From Prolixibacteraceae bacterium UBA5740 (GTDB lineage Bacteria; Bacteroidota; Bacteroidia; Bacteroidales; Prolixibacteraceae): 28,050 bases of DNA. The notes below the pieces were generated by a model that worked only from the letters and a program-made list of their open reading frames with translations, did no database searches and was not told where the DNA came from. This document shows, in pieces, positions 1 through 7,833 of this stretch. A program made the position numbers and the translations under genes. The stretch is from the NCBI GenBank assembly GCA_002419285.1, contig DIFU01000102.1, positions 1 to 28,050 on the forward strand, in the 5' to 3' direction. Numbering within the stretch: the stretch's first letter is position 1; every line of letters starts with the position of its first letter.

Positions 1-312
1 GTGAAGTTCTTCAGCATGGGGCCCGACCGGATCTTTACCCGGAACCGTGCCATCATCGGAAGAGATGTCCGTAACTGTCATCCTCCATCCAGCGTGGATA
101 TTGTTGACAGGATACTGGATGATTTCAAGAGCGGACGTGAAAACACCGCCGCGTTTTGGATCAATTTCAAGGAGCGGTTTATTTATATTGAATATTTTGC
201 CCTGAGGGGAAGCAACGGCGAATACCTGGGAACGGTTGAATTTACGCAGGATCTGACCGCGTACCGGAAACTGGAAGGTGAGCAGCGTTTGCTATCTTAC
301 TCGAAGAAATAG
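1..312 (+). CDS. DUF438/PAS domain protein, 3' end only
   Basis: The reading frame is open at the left edge, so this is the C-terminal part (103 codons visible) of a longer protein; the GTG at base 1 is probably an internal Val. The segment resembles the C-terminal PAS-like domain of DUF438 proteins: PDRIFTRNRAIIGRDVRNCH, then FWINFKERFIYIEYFALRG, then YLGTVEFTQDLTAYRKLEGE. Full-length family members normally have an N-terminal DUF438 domain and a hemerythrin-like domain, which would lie outside the window. Hemerythrin domains bind a di-iron centre and are associated with sensing oxygen or nitric oxide. The gene ends 4 bases before a DUF1858/DUF2249 gene, so the two are almost certainly cotranscribed. 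The family call rests on motif recognition; the sensory role is inference. Confidence 0.8.
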   Translation: MKFFSMGPDRIFTRNRAIIGRDVRNCHPPSSVDIVDRILDDFKSGRENTAAFWINFKERFIYIEYFALRGSNGEYLGTVEFTQDLTAYRKLEGEQRLLSYSKK

Positions 313-316
313 TGTA

Positions 317-856
317 ATGAGTGACCAAAAACTGATGATATCGCCCAAGACCAGGGTAGGGGAGCTTTTAGATGCCTACCCTGCCCTGGAACAGGTACTA
401 CTTGAAATCTCGCCGGTGTTTGCCAAGTTGAAGAATCCTGTGCTGCGAAGAACTGTGGCAAAAATCGCTACCCTGCAGCAAGCAGCGGTCATTGGCAATA
501 TGCCGGTCGAAGACCTGGTGAATCGCCTTCGTTCATCCGTCGGACAGGATCAATTATCGGGTATTGGAGACCAGCATGACTACCTGTCGGCCAGCCTGCC
601 TGTCTGGTATCATCCCGAAGCAGTATTGCATCATTTTGATGCATCCGTCATGATAAACCGGGGTGATAACCCAATGAACGAAGTACTTTCACATGCCAGC
701 CGTCTTACAGGCGATCAGATTTTTGAACTGGTGACCCCTTTTGTACCGGCACCAATCATCGGAATACTTTCGGATAAAGGATTTCAGGTCTGGAGCAGAC
801 AATCTGCAGGTCAAGTAAGTACATACATATACAAGTCAAAGGAGAAAATACAGTAA
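317..856 (+). CDS. DUF1858 and DUF2249 domain protein
   Basis: This 179-residue protein starts at the ATG at 317, just after the upstream stop; an upstream start at 278 would overlap the previous gene and is less likely. Residues about 5-75 match DUF1858, also found at the N-terminus of ScdA/Ric-type proteins: ISPKTRVGELLDAYPALEQV, followed by LKNPVLRRTVAKIATLQQAA. The C-terminal part (about 95-178) looks like DUF2249, a small TusA-like fold, with FDASVMINRG and FELVTPFVPAPI. No signal peptide or membrane segment is visible, so it should be cytosolic. DUF438, DUF1858 and DUF2249 proteins commonly occur together and near nitric-oxide or respiratory genes in other bacteria, which fits the Crp/Fnr regulator just downstream. 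The biochemical activity is not known to me. A hairpin sits directly on its stop codon. Confidence 0.82.
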   Translation: MSDQKLMISPKTRVGELLDAYPALEQVLLEISPVFAKLKNPVLRRTVAKIATLQQAAVIGNMPVEDLVNRLRSSVGQDQLSGIGDQHDYLSASLPVWYHPEAVLHHFDASVMINRGDNPMNEVLSHASRLTGDQIFELVTPFVPAPIIGILSDKGFQVWSRQSAGQVSTYIYKSKEKIQ

Positions 857-876
857 GGAGGATTATTGTCCTCCTT
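855..876 (+). terminator. Hairpin at the end of the DUF1858 gene
   Basis: A perfect 8-bp stem (AAGGAGGA at 855-862 with TCCTCCTT at 869-876) closes a 6-base loop and overlaps the stop codon at 854-856. No T-run follows, so it is either a weak intrinsic terminator or an mRNA 3'-end stabilising hairpin. Confidence 0.5.
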
Positions 877-1062
877 GCCTTGAATATAGCTATAGCCTTG
901 GGTTATCCTGCTTTGTTTTTGGAAGAAATTTATTGAAATCTACAATAACTCCATGAAAAATGCATCGTTATGAATTACTTTAATATTGGGATTTAATGGT
1001 TGAAGGGACTGACAGTAAGCCATCAAGATGTGTATAAATTCTCAAATAGGGTTACAAAATAT

Positions 1063-1076
1063 TTGATCTAAATCAA
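1063..1076. promoter_or_regulatory. FNR-type operator TTGAT-N4-ATCAA
   Basis: The sequence TTGATCTAAATCAA is an exact match to the FNR/DNR-family consensus, and the palindrome extends to 7-base arms (1061-1078). It lies 58 bases upstream of the ATG of the Crp/Fnr-type regulator at 1135. That regulator has the E-x-x-S-R recognition-helix motif that reads TTGAT in E. coli FNR. Autoregulation is the simplest inference. A class II activator position (centre about 41.5 bases before transcription start) would put the start near 1111. The best -7 candidate there (TAATTCAT, 1100-1107) is only a poor match to TAnnTTTG. Confidence 0.75.
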
Positions 1077-1134
1077 ATATATTATTATTATATTGCGGGT
1101 AATTCATTGGCCATAACAGACTTATAAGATACTC

Positions 1135-1836
1135 ATGATAGACTCAAACAGATTAACCCGGAGCAGTTGCACCATCAGTGATGTGGAGTTGGATTACCGG
1201 AGAATATTAACCCCGGAGGAGTTGGAACTGATCGATTCAAAAACCGTTGAGGTGAAATACCGAAAAGGGGAAGTGGTTTTCAAGCAAGGGTCATTCGCCA
1301 ATAATATCTGTATCATTCACGAAGGTTTGCTGAAAACATATATTGAAGGAAATGATAATCGGTTGGTTCTCCAGGTTTTCTCCCCGGTCAAAATGGTTGG
1401 CTTGTCGGCATTGCTTGAAAACAGCCATGTCAGGCATTACTCAGCACAGGTTTATGTAGAGTCGCGGCTCAGTTTGATTGAGATCGGGGTTATACGTCAG
1501 TTAATGGCATCGAATGCGGCTTTTGCATCAAAGGTCGTTTCACTGGTTGCCGAACAGTTTATCATTACCAGCGGCAGGTTTTACTGCCTGACCATGAAGC
1601 AAACATATGGACGCCTGGCCGATGTATTGCTCTGCCTGGGTAACAGGATCTACCGTACTCCCCGTTTTCCGTTGCAGCTTTCGAGAAAGGACTTTGCCGA
1701 ATTGTCGGGGATGACCATTGAAAGCGTTTCGCGGATTTTTACGAAATTCAAACATGACGGATTGATTTCCCTTGACAATGACTATTTGGAGTTGCTTGAC
1801 ATTCCAAAACTCGAAATGATCAGCTCAAAAGGGTAG
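1135..1836 (+). CDS. Crp/Fnr family transcriptional regulator (FNR/DNR-like)
   Basis: This 233-residue cytosolic regulator has an N-terminal cyclic-nucleotide-binding-type beta-roll (about residues 25-120, with KGEVVFKQGSFANNICIIHEG), a dimer helix (about 125-155), and a C-terminal winged helix (about 160-215). The recognition helix reads GMTIESVSRIFTKFK, with E196, S199 and R200 in the E-x-x-S-R pattern used by FNR to contact TTGAT. It has only four scattered cysteines (12, 59, 151, 167) and lacks the N-terminal cysteine cluster of FNR. An FNR-style 4Fe-4S sensor is therefore unlikely; a haem or other redox input as in DNR-type regulators is possible but not shown. An exact TTGAT-N4-ATCAA site precedes it, suggesting autoregulation. 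Its gene neighbours suggest control of responses to NO, low oxygen or redox stress. Confidence 0.9.
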   Translation: MIDSNRLTRSSCTISDVELDYRRILTPEELELIDSKTVEVKYRKGEVVFKQGSFANNICIIHEGLLKTYIEGNDNRLVLQVFSPVKMVGLSALLENSHVRHYSAQVYVESRLSLIEIGVIRQLMASNAAFASKVVSLVAEQFIITSGRFYCLTMKQTYGRLADVLLCLGNRIYRTPRFPLQLSRKDFAELSGMTIESVSRIFTKFKHDGLISLDNDYLELLDIPKLEMISSKG

Positions 1837-1888
1837 CAAAGTCCTGGGTGCGCTGATTCCCATAGCAGGTTTTGAAATCACCGAAATG

Positions 1889-1937
1889 ACAAAGCCACAA
1901 TGACCGGGATCGTTCCGGAAATTATGGCTTTGTTTTT
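1889..1937 (+). terminator. Rho-independent terminator of the Crp/Fnr gene
   Basis: The outer stem ACAAAGCCA (1889-1897) pairs with TGGCTTTGT (1925-1933). An inner CCGG (1904-1907) / CCGG (1915-1918) stem lies inside it. A run of T (1933-1937) follows on the plus strand. It lies between convergent genes; on the minus strand the stem is not followed by a T-run, so it primarily ends the regulator transcript. Confidence 0.8.
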
Positions 1938-1972
1938 CAGGCGGGTTGCCACGCCAATGTATACGATCAGGG

Positions 1973-2791
1973 TTATTTCAGAAATTCGGCAGGTATTTCA
2001 GTAATTGGCTCAATAGCCACTTTTTTGACAAACAGTTCAGCTCCTTCTGACTGGATCTGGATTTTCCCCCCGTTCAGTGGTTGAATGTTTCCATCTGTCA
2101 GGATGCCTGTGTTTTTATTGACCATGACGGTAACCCCATTTACCACATGTACAGCCGTACGTCCCACGCAATACAAGTCGACCGTGTTCCAGCCTCCGAG
2201 TGGTTTTTCAACATCCATGGCTTTCCTGATCATCCGGCCGTTGGCTTGTTCCCCAAACTGGACAGGAGCGGCACCCGGAGTGAAATAGTACTGTTGGTTG
2301 GTTGTATCCTGAACAGCTGCTGTTTCACATGTCGTGTTGACCATCAGGTAGGTATCGCCCAGGTTTTCATGCATGAGCTGGCATTCAATGTTGGCCATCC
2401 AGGTGCCAAAAGCAGCCCCAAAGGGTCCAAAACTGTGGTAAAGAAGACCACTGTTTCTTGAAGAATAAACAGTTTCACCCCATCTGAAAACCAATTGGAG
2501 GTGATAGTTTTCGAATGATTCCTTGGTTGCGAGGGCGCCGTTGATTTCTCCGGAAATCCGGATCAGTTTTTCACCGTTTTCCTCAACTATGGTAAAAACT
2601 TTTTCGACTGTAGCTGCCTGTGCCAGGCTATCGAAATCAGCACCCAATGAGGAGCCCAGTTGAAGATCCCAGTTTTCGAGATCCTGTCCGTTATAAAGCT
2701 GTACCCAGGTGTCGGCTGGTTGCTGGTTGCACCCGAGGCTGAAGCCCAAAACTATTGCAATGAGTGCAACTTGGAAGAGAGATTTTTTCAT
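1973..2791 (-). CDS. DUF1080 (3-keto-disaccharide hydrolase family) lipoprotein
   Basis: This 272-residue secreted lipoprotein has the signal peptide MKKSLFQVALIAIVLGFSLG and a lipobox with C21. The mature part opens with a typical DUF1080 (PF06439) start, WVQLYNGQDLENWDLQLG, and then shows the concanavalin-like beta-sandwich pattern YHLQLVFRWGE, SGLLYHSFGP and GGWNTVDLYCVG. Family members have been named 3-keto-disaccharide hydrolases or act on modified glycosides in Bacteroidota. The actual substrate here is not evident. It stands alone on the minus strand, with no SusC/SusD pair or oxidoreductase next to it, so it is not part of an obvious polysaccharide utilisation locus. No clear TAnnTTTG promoter was found upstream. 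Confidence 0.88.
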   Translation of the reverse strand: MKKSLFQVALIAIVLGFSLGCNQQPADTWVQLYNGQDLENWDLQLGSSLGADFDSLAQAATVEKVFTIVEENGEKLIRISGEINGALATKESFENYHLQLVFRWGETVYSSRNSGLLYHSFGPFGAAFGTWMANIECQLMHENLGDTYLMVNTTCETAAVQDTTNQQYYFTPGAAPVQFGEQANGRMIRKAMDVEKPLGGWNTVDLYCVGRTAVHVVNGVTVMVNKNTGILTDGNIQPLNGGKIQIQSEGAELFVKKVAIEPITEIPAEFLK

Positions 2792-2909
2792 ATGGTTAAT
2801 TTTTAGATGTTGGTATCAGGTTCTGTATAAATGGGTTTAAGTAATTCTGCTGCTAGCCTGATCGGGTGAACGGTTTATGGAAGCGTAACCCTCTGGCTGT
2901 GCAGGATAT

Positions 2910-2938
2910 AAAAAAACTGCCCTAATATAGGACAGTTT
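2910..2938 (-). terminator. Rho-independent terminator after the small HTH gene
   Basis: Read on the minus strand, AAACTGTCC (2938-2930) pairs with GGGCAGTTT (2922-2914) with one G-T wobble around a 7-base loop, followed by a run of seven T (2916-2910). It sits 27 bases beyond the stop of the small DNA-binding protein gene and separates it from the DUF1080 gene. Confidence 0.85.
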
Positions 2939-2964
2939 CCTCTAATATTTTAAGTTTTAAAAAA

Positions 2965-3216
2965 TTATGCATGTTCCGCAATCAGTTCCTGCGCTCGTTC
3001 AAGGATCTTTGCATCATCCAGAAGGACTATCCCACCATTTGGTCCTGGCTCCATATGAATTCCCACGGCTGAACCTTTTTCATAATTAGATCCTCCGAAA
3101 TAGTTTCTGACGGTCTCCTCAGATACGTTAAACTCGTTGGCAAGTTTTCTGATTGAACCGTCAGGTAAGCTGTCTTTGATTTTGCGTAGCTCATTAAAGG
3201 TGATTTTCAGCTCCAT
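2965..3216 (-). CDS. Small helix-turn-helix DNA-binding protein
   Basis: This 83-residue cytosolic protein has an N-terminal helix-turn-helix (about residues 7-40, with GSIRKLANEFNVSEETVRNYF). The C-terminal half ends in a helix (DDAKILERAQELIAEHA). The middle segment NYEKGSAVGIHMEPGPNGGI may form a beta wing or dimer element. I recognise it as a small DNA-binding protein type seen repeatedly in Bacteroidota, but know no established function or gene name. It is a single-gene unit with a -7 element upstream (3281-3288) and a strong terminator downstream, which suggests substantial independent expression. It could be a nucleoid-associated or local regulator; this is inference. Confidence 0.82.
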   Translation of the reverse strand: MELKITFNELRKIKDSLPDGSIRKLANEFNVSEETVRNYFGGSNYEKGSAVGIHMEPGPNGGIVLLDDAKILERAQELIAEHA

Positions 3217-3280
3217 AGCAGTAAGATTTATAATTGTTTGACAATTTTTTAAAAGATTTTTAAATATAGGATTTTAATAT

Positions 3281-3288
3281 CAAATGTA
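3281..3288 (-). promoter_or_regulatory. Bacteroidota -7 element for the small HTH gene
   Basis: The minus strand reads TACATTTG, an exact match to TAnnTTTG, 65 bases upstream of the small HTH gene start. No matching -33 TTTG is present at the usual spacing, so the assignment rests on the -7 box alone. The rest of 3217-3449 is A/T-rich with nothing else recognisable. Confidence 0.45.
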
Positions 3289-3449
3289 GCCATATAAAAA
3301 CAAGATAATTCCTTATCGAATTAACGTATGTTAAAAAAAAATGGTTGCATAAAAAGAGCAAGAAATGGGCGAAGAGACGGCAATACAGCGAACCAGGTAT
3401 CCTGTAACATTTCTGACAGTTTTCAGGTAATCGTACCTTTTAACAATTT

Positions 3450-6401
3450 TTAATTATCGGTGCTGAAGCTTCCGATTGCATCATATATGGCATCGAGCAT
3501 GGCTCCCCGGATTCGCATTTGCGAGAGCATGTTGTTGTTACGGGTTGGATACACCCGGTTTGTGAAAAAAATGTAGAGGACCTCAGTTTCCGGATCGGCC
3601 CAGACGAAGGTACCCGTATAGCCGCTGTGCCCAAAACTCCTTGGACTGACACGGGAAGATGGATAGGGGTTATTCTCTGGTTTCAGGTGATTGTTGATTT
3701 CGGGTTTGTCGAAACCCAGTCCCCTGCGGTTAGATGGTGCAAATTGTACCCTGGTGAATTCCTCCAGGGTCGATTTCCTGATAAACTGTTCTCCCCCGTA
3801 ATAGCCCCCCGATAGATACATCTGGAAAAGTTTGGCGATATCGTTCACGGTTCCGAATAACCCGGCGTTTCCGGATACCCCGCCGAGAATGGCTGCCCCT
3901 TCATCATGGACGAATCCCCTGAGTGTTTCCATCCTGAAATAGTCGTCTGATTCGGTTGGCACGATCTGGCTTTGGGGGAAATGCTGGTAGGCGTTATAGG
4001 TTATGGTCCCGGCTCCCAATCGTCGGTAGAAAGTGTTTTTGATATACTCCTCGTAGGGTTGGCCTGTCAGATTTGTTATGACATCAGGCCATAGATGAAA
4101 GCCGATACAGGTGTATGTGTAGCTTTTTCGGGGCAGGAGGGTCGACTCCCTGATCTCCTTAAAGAATTGATCACGGTATTGATGACTGATATAAAGGTCA
4201 GAGGAAACCCTTAGGTCATTGTCCTCAACCGGGCGGTTTGTGAATACCTCTTCTCTCAGTTTTAAGTTTCTGGCGAATTGCGATTGCCAAAGGGGGATGA
4301 TGGGCCGAAGACGTGCCTGGTGGGTCAGTACATCCCTGATGGAGATGTTTGCCTTGTCGGAACCCTTGAAATCAGTTCTATAATCTCCCAGTTTTTTGTT
4401 CAGGTCGAATTTCCCTTCATCGTACAATCGCATCAGGGCAGGTAAAGGACCGGTAACCTTGGTAACCGAAGCCCAGTCATATACATTTTCAGGTACGACG
4501 GGTTCCGTTTTGTCATAGGTAAGGTAGCCATAACACTTGTGATAGATTACCTTTCCCTGTCTTGCAATAAGCACTTGTCCACCGGGATATGCTTTTTCGC
4601 GAAGTCCTTCATTTGCGATTTGGTCGATCCATTTTGACAGGGTATCGGTTGAAATTCCAACCTCCTCGGGGATGGTATATTTCAAACGACCATTTTTTTT
4701 TACATCGAGCCCCATGCCAGTCCTGAAGCGGTTGTCGACCGTCACCGGAAGCCTCCCGTCAGCATCGACAGCTCCAAATATAAGTTGCACCGCCAGTTCC
4801 TGTGAAAACCGGTTATCCTGGTATCCCAGAATCAGGGCATTTGATTGTTCTATTTCAGCAAGATGTTTTAATGCGTAGGCATTGCCGAAAACCAAAGTGA
4901 TTAAACGGGTATTTTTACGTATGGCATTCAGTGCATTGACATGGGATGCTGTCACTCCATAATTGCGCCCCGGATAGGTCCTGAGGCTTCCAATACCTGC
5001 AATGACCAGGTTGTAAGGGTTTAACTTTCGTGTCAGATCATCAATCTGTTGCTGGGTGGCGTCAGCTGGAAGATGGAAATGGACGGCATTGGTGTACCTG
5101 TCGGTCATCTGCTGGAAAGCGGCATTTCTGTCCCCACCGATACTTACGGTGGCAATGTTGAGTGTATCAATTCTTTCAAGCGGTATCAGGTTTTTATTGG
5201 CCAGTACAGTCAGACTTCGTTCCGTTGCATTCCTGACCGATAATTCGATGGAAGGATGGTTGAGACCTGCCAAAAGGGAAGGATGTTGAACTGTGTCGGG
5301 ATTGAATGACTGTATCCATCGTTTGACGGCAAGTATTTTCCTGACCTTTTGGTTGATCATTTCAGGGGTGAGTATTCCATCGGCAACTGCCTTCTCTATG
5401 GCACTTACTGCGCCCGGCAGGTTGGTGACAAATTCGACCATGTCGTTACCTGCCCTGAGTGCCTGAACTTCAGCCTGTCCTGCGGGCAGGGTGACCCCTT
5501 TCATATTCATGGCATCGGTAACAACAAGTCCTTCATATCCCAGTTGATTCCGGAGGATCCCTGTGATGATTGGTTCGGAAAGCGATGACGGTTTCCCGGA
5601 TGGGTCGAGGGAAGGAATGTTCAGATGGCCGGTCATGATTCCGGCGATCCCGTTTTGGGTAAGGTACCGGAATGGATAAAGCTCAACTGAATCGAGTCTG
5701 CTGGCTGAATGTTGCAATACAGGAAGGGTAAGGTGAGAGTCGGATCTGGAGTCGCCGTGTCCCGGAAAATGCTTGGCGACAGGCACAACGCCCGCATCCT
5801 GCAAGCCCCTGGAAAAGGCATGCGCTTTTTGTGCTACATTGACCCGGTCGTCACCAAATGCCCTGAAGTTGATGATCGGATTTGCCGCATTGGTATTGAT
5901 GTCGGCCACGGGAGCAAAATTCATGTTGAGTCCCATGGCTCTCATTTGTTTTCCAATACTTTTTCCTATCTGGTAGACAGTCTCGGTTCCCTGAATGGCA
6001 CCCAAAGCCTGCGCATTGGGGAAAGAGAGAAGGCTGTCAATTCGGAATGCAGGTCCGGTTTCACCATCAATGGCCATCAAAAGGGGGACTGTGGTAGCTT
6101 TTTTGAATTCGTTAATCCACCGCGTTGTTTTAGTAGGATTCCCTTTCATGATCAGGATTCCCCCAGGGTGGTACCGTTGGATATTCTGGACAACATTTCC
6201 CCGGTGTAGTTCACTCTGGTCGGGATATACCTCTATCATGATCAGTTGCCCTATTTTTTGACGCAGGGTCATCTGTTCCAGCTGTTGGTTCACCCAGGGA
6301 TCATTCAGGAACTTTGTAAACTCCGGTCTCTGGGCTGCGGAGCCCAGGAATTGAAATATGAGGGTAAGGAAAAGAAGATATCTTGATGCCATTTCGACCA
6401 T
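3450..6401 (-). CDS. Exported fusion: GH3 (NagZ-like) glycosidase plus class C-type serine hydrolase
   Basis: This 983-residue exported protein has a signal peptide (about 1-23, ending SAAQ; M4 at 6392 is an alternative start). Residues about 30-370 form a GH3 barrel of the NagZ type, with VAKHFPGHGDSRSDSH (208-223, containing the His/Asp acid-base loop) and VVTDAMNM with the probable nucleophile D296. About 390-560 is the GH3 C-terminal sandwich. About 575-970 is a class C beta-lactamase-like (S12) domain with S645-V-T-K648 and H925-S-G as the KTG equivalent. The Y-x-N position appears as Y763-T-C765. NagZ enzymes remove GlcNAc from GlcNAc-anhMurNAc fragments; the S12 half may act on peptide or ester bonds of wall fragments. 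This fusion is known in Bacteroidota. It is divergent from namZ, which supports a joint role in wall-fragment processing outside the cytoplasm. Confidence 0.93.
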   Translation of the reverse strand: MVEMASRYLLFLTLIFQFLGSAAQRPEFTKFLNDPWVNQQLEQMTLRQKIGQLIMIEVYPDQSELHRGNVVQNIQRYHPGGILIMKGNPTKTTRWINEFKKATTVPLLMAIDGETGPAFRIDSLLSFPNAQALGAIQGTETVYQIGKSIGKQMRAMGLNMNFAPVADINTNAANPIINFRAFGDDRVNVAQKAHAFSRGLQDAGVVPVAKHFPGHGDSRSDSHLTLPVLQHSASRLDSVELYPFRYLTQNGIAGIMTGHLNIPSLDPSGKPSSLSEPIITGILRNQLGYEGLVVTDAMNMKGVTLPAGQAEVQALRAGNDMVEFVTNLPGAVSAIEKAVADGILTPEMINQKVRKILAVKRWIQSFNPDTVQHPSLLAGLNHPSIELSVRNATERSLTVLANKNLIPLERIDTLNIATVSIGGDRNAAFQQMTDRYTNAVHFHLPADATQQQIDDLTRKLNPYNLVIAGIGSLRTYPGRNYGVTASHVNALNAIRKNTRLITLVFGNAYALKHLAEIEQSNALILGYQDNRFSQELAVQLIFGAVDADGRLPVTVDNRFRTGMGLDVKKNGRLKYTIPEEVGISTDTLSKWIDQIANEGLREKAYPGGQVLIARQGKVIYHKCYGYLTYDKTEPVVPENVYDWASVTKVTGPLPALMRLYDEGKFDLNKKLGDYRTDFKGSDKANISIRDVLTHQARLRPIIPLWQSQFARNLKLREEVFTNRPVEDNDLRVSSDLYISHQYRDQFFKEIRESTLLPRKSYTYTCIGFHLWPDVITNLTGQPYEEYIKNTFYRRLGAGTITYNAYQHFPQSQIVPTESDDYFRMETLRGFVHDEGAAILGGVSGNAGLFGTVNDIAKLFQMYLSGGYYGGEQFIRKSTLEEFTRVQFAPSNRRGLGFDKPEINNHLKPENNPYPSSRVSPRSFGHSGYTGTFVWADPETEVLYIFFTNRVYPTRNNNMLSQMRIRGAMLDAIYDAIGSFSTDN

Positions 6402-6641
6402 GTCTAACGGCCCCTAATATACTAAGTTTAGAGAAGAATCAGACTTTAGCCCAATGTGAATTTCCTGCATCATTTAATGGAAAGACGCCATATTGATCTT
6501 TCTGTCTGACTGAAAATGAGTTGTTGCCTAACCCCGCGATATTCAGATTTTCAATGGAGAAGGGACAAGTTTCAACAAAATTATCTTCCCGCGATGATCA
6601 AAGTAGTATCTTAGTAAAATCAACCTGAGAGCTGTATTTGT

Positions 6642-7832
6642 ATGAAGACATTTCGTTTTTTTATTCTTTTCACCCTTTTTCTGACAACAATTATTGGCTG
6701 CCAGGCCCAAAATCGTGGTCCCGTTTCGGCTGATACCGGGATACTGACCGGCGCAGACCAGCCCGAAGTGTATTTGCCGTTGCTAAAGGGTAAAAAAGTT
6801 GGTCTGGTAGTGAACCATACTGCCATAACAGGTACCCAATTGCTTCCTGATTTTCTGAAAGAGCAGGGAGTTGACGTACAGAAGATATTTGCACCAGAAC
6901 ATGGCTTCCGTGGTGAAGCAGCAGCGGGTGAAATTATTAAGGACGGAAAGGACCAGAAAACCGGGATTCAGGTTTTTTCCCTGTATGGAGATGTCAAGAA
7001 ACCTACCCGTGAACATTTGAATGGATTGGACATTCTGGTTTTTGATATGCAGGATGTAGGCTGTCGGTTCTATACCTACCTGTCTACCCTTTATTATTGC
7101 ATCGAAGCATGTGCAGAGTATAATGTACCCCTGCTCGTGCTTGATAGGCCTAACCCAAACGGCGACTATATTGCCGGGCCTGTTAGGAAGCATGATTTTA
7201 TTTCATTTGTGGGGATGGTTCCCGTGCCAATCGTTCACGGATGTACCCTGGGGGAAATGGCGTTGATGATCAATGGAGAAGGTTGGCTGGGTCTCAAAGC
7301 CGATATTGATGTGATTAAAGTAAAAAACTATAGCCATGCCGATCGTTATGAGTTGCCAGTCAGGCCTTCACCAAACCTGCCCAACTATACGGCTGTGCGT
7401 CTATATCCATCCTTGTGTTTTTTTGAGGCAACTTCGGCAAGTATTGGAAGGGGTACGGATTTTCCTTTCCAGGTGATTGGTGGAACTCTCAGCCATTTGG
7501 GAGATTTCACATTTACGCCTGTAAATATACCAGGGGTTGCAGTGAATCCTATCAACATGTCTCAAAAATGCTATGGTGTTGACCTGAGAGACCTGGATCC
7601 GGTGCCTCATTTCACCTTGAAATATTTCCTTGATTTTTATAATAAATATCCAGCGGAAAAGGATTTTCTGACCAGCGAAAGATGGTTGAATCTATTGGCT
7701 GGAACCAACACCCTGATTGAAGACATCAGGGCTGGCAAAAGCGAAAAGGAGATTGTGGCTTCCTGGGAACAGGAGATTTCAGCTTACAAATCAGTTCGTA
7801 AAAAATACCTTTTGTATCCCGATTTCGAATAG
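6642..7832 (+). CDS. namZ: Exo-beta-N-acetylmuramidase NamZ (DUF1343, GH171) lipoprotein
   Basis: This 396-residue protein has a lipoprotein signal peptide (MKTFRFFILFTLFLTTIIG, then C20). It carries the DUF1343 signatures: APEHGFRGEAAAGE (84-97), DMQDVGCRFYTY (135-146), LDRPNPNGDY (167-176) and SIGRGTDFPF (267-276). Characterised members of this family (GH171) remove terminal MurNAc from non-reducing ends of peptidoglycan-derived glycans. It would act in the periplasm or on the outer surface, alternating with a GlcNAc-removing NagZ such as the divergent GH3 fusion across the 240-base shared upstream region. It is followed after one base by a sodium:solute symporter, which suggests uptake of the released sugar. 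I found no clean TAnnTTTG box upstream of it. Confidence 0.93.
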   Translation: MKTFRFFILFTLFLTTIIGCQAQNRGPVSADTGILTGADQPEVYLPLLKGKKVGLVVNHTAITGTQLLPDFLKEQGVDVQKIFAPEHGFRGEAAAGEIIKDGKDQKTGIQVFSLYGDVKKPTREHLNGLDILVFDMQDVGCRFYTYLSTLYYCIEACAEYNVPLLVLDRPNPNGDYIAGPVRKHDFISFVGMVPVPIVHGCTLGEMALMINGEGWLGLKADIDVIKVKNYSHADRYELPVRPSPNLPNYTAVRLYPSLCFFEATSASIGRGTDFPFQVIGGTLSHLGDFTFTPVNIPGVAVNPINMSQKCYGVDLRDLDPVPHFTLKYFLDFYNKYPAEKDFLTSERWLNLLAGTNTLIEDIRAGKSEKEIVASWEQEISAYKSVRKKYLLYPDFE

Positions 7833-7833
7833 T

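Noticed and set aside
5709..6209. Plus-strand open frame of 166 codons inside the GH3 fusion
   Set aside because: It is antisense to the GH3 domain with its catalytic motifs, and its translation shows no family resemblance.
7717..7833. 39-residue N-terminal extension of the sodium symporter into namZ
   Set aside because: It would overlap namZ by over 100 bases and add a basic, non-membrane stretch; the ATG at 7834 starts directly at the first membrane helix.
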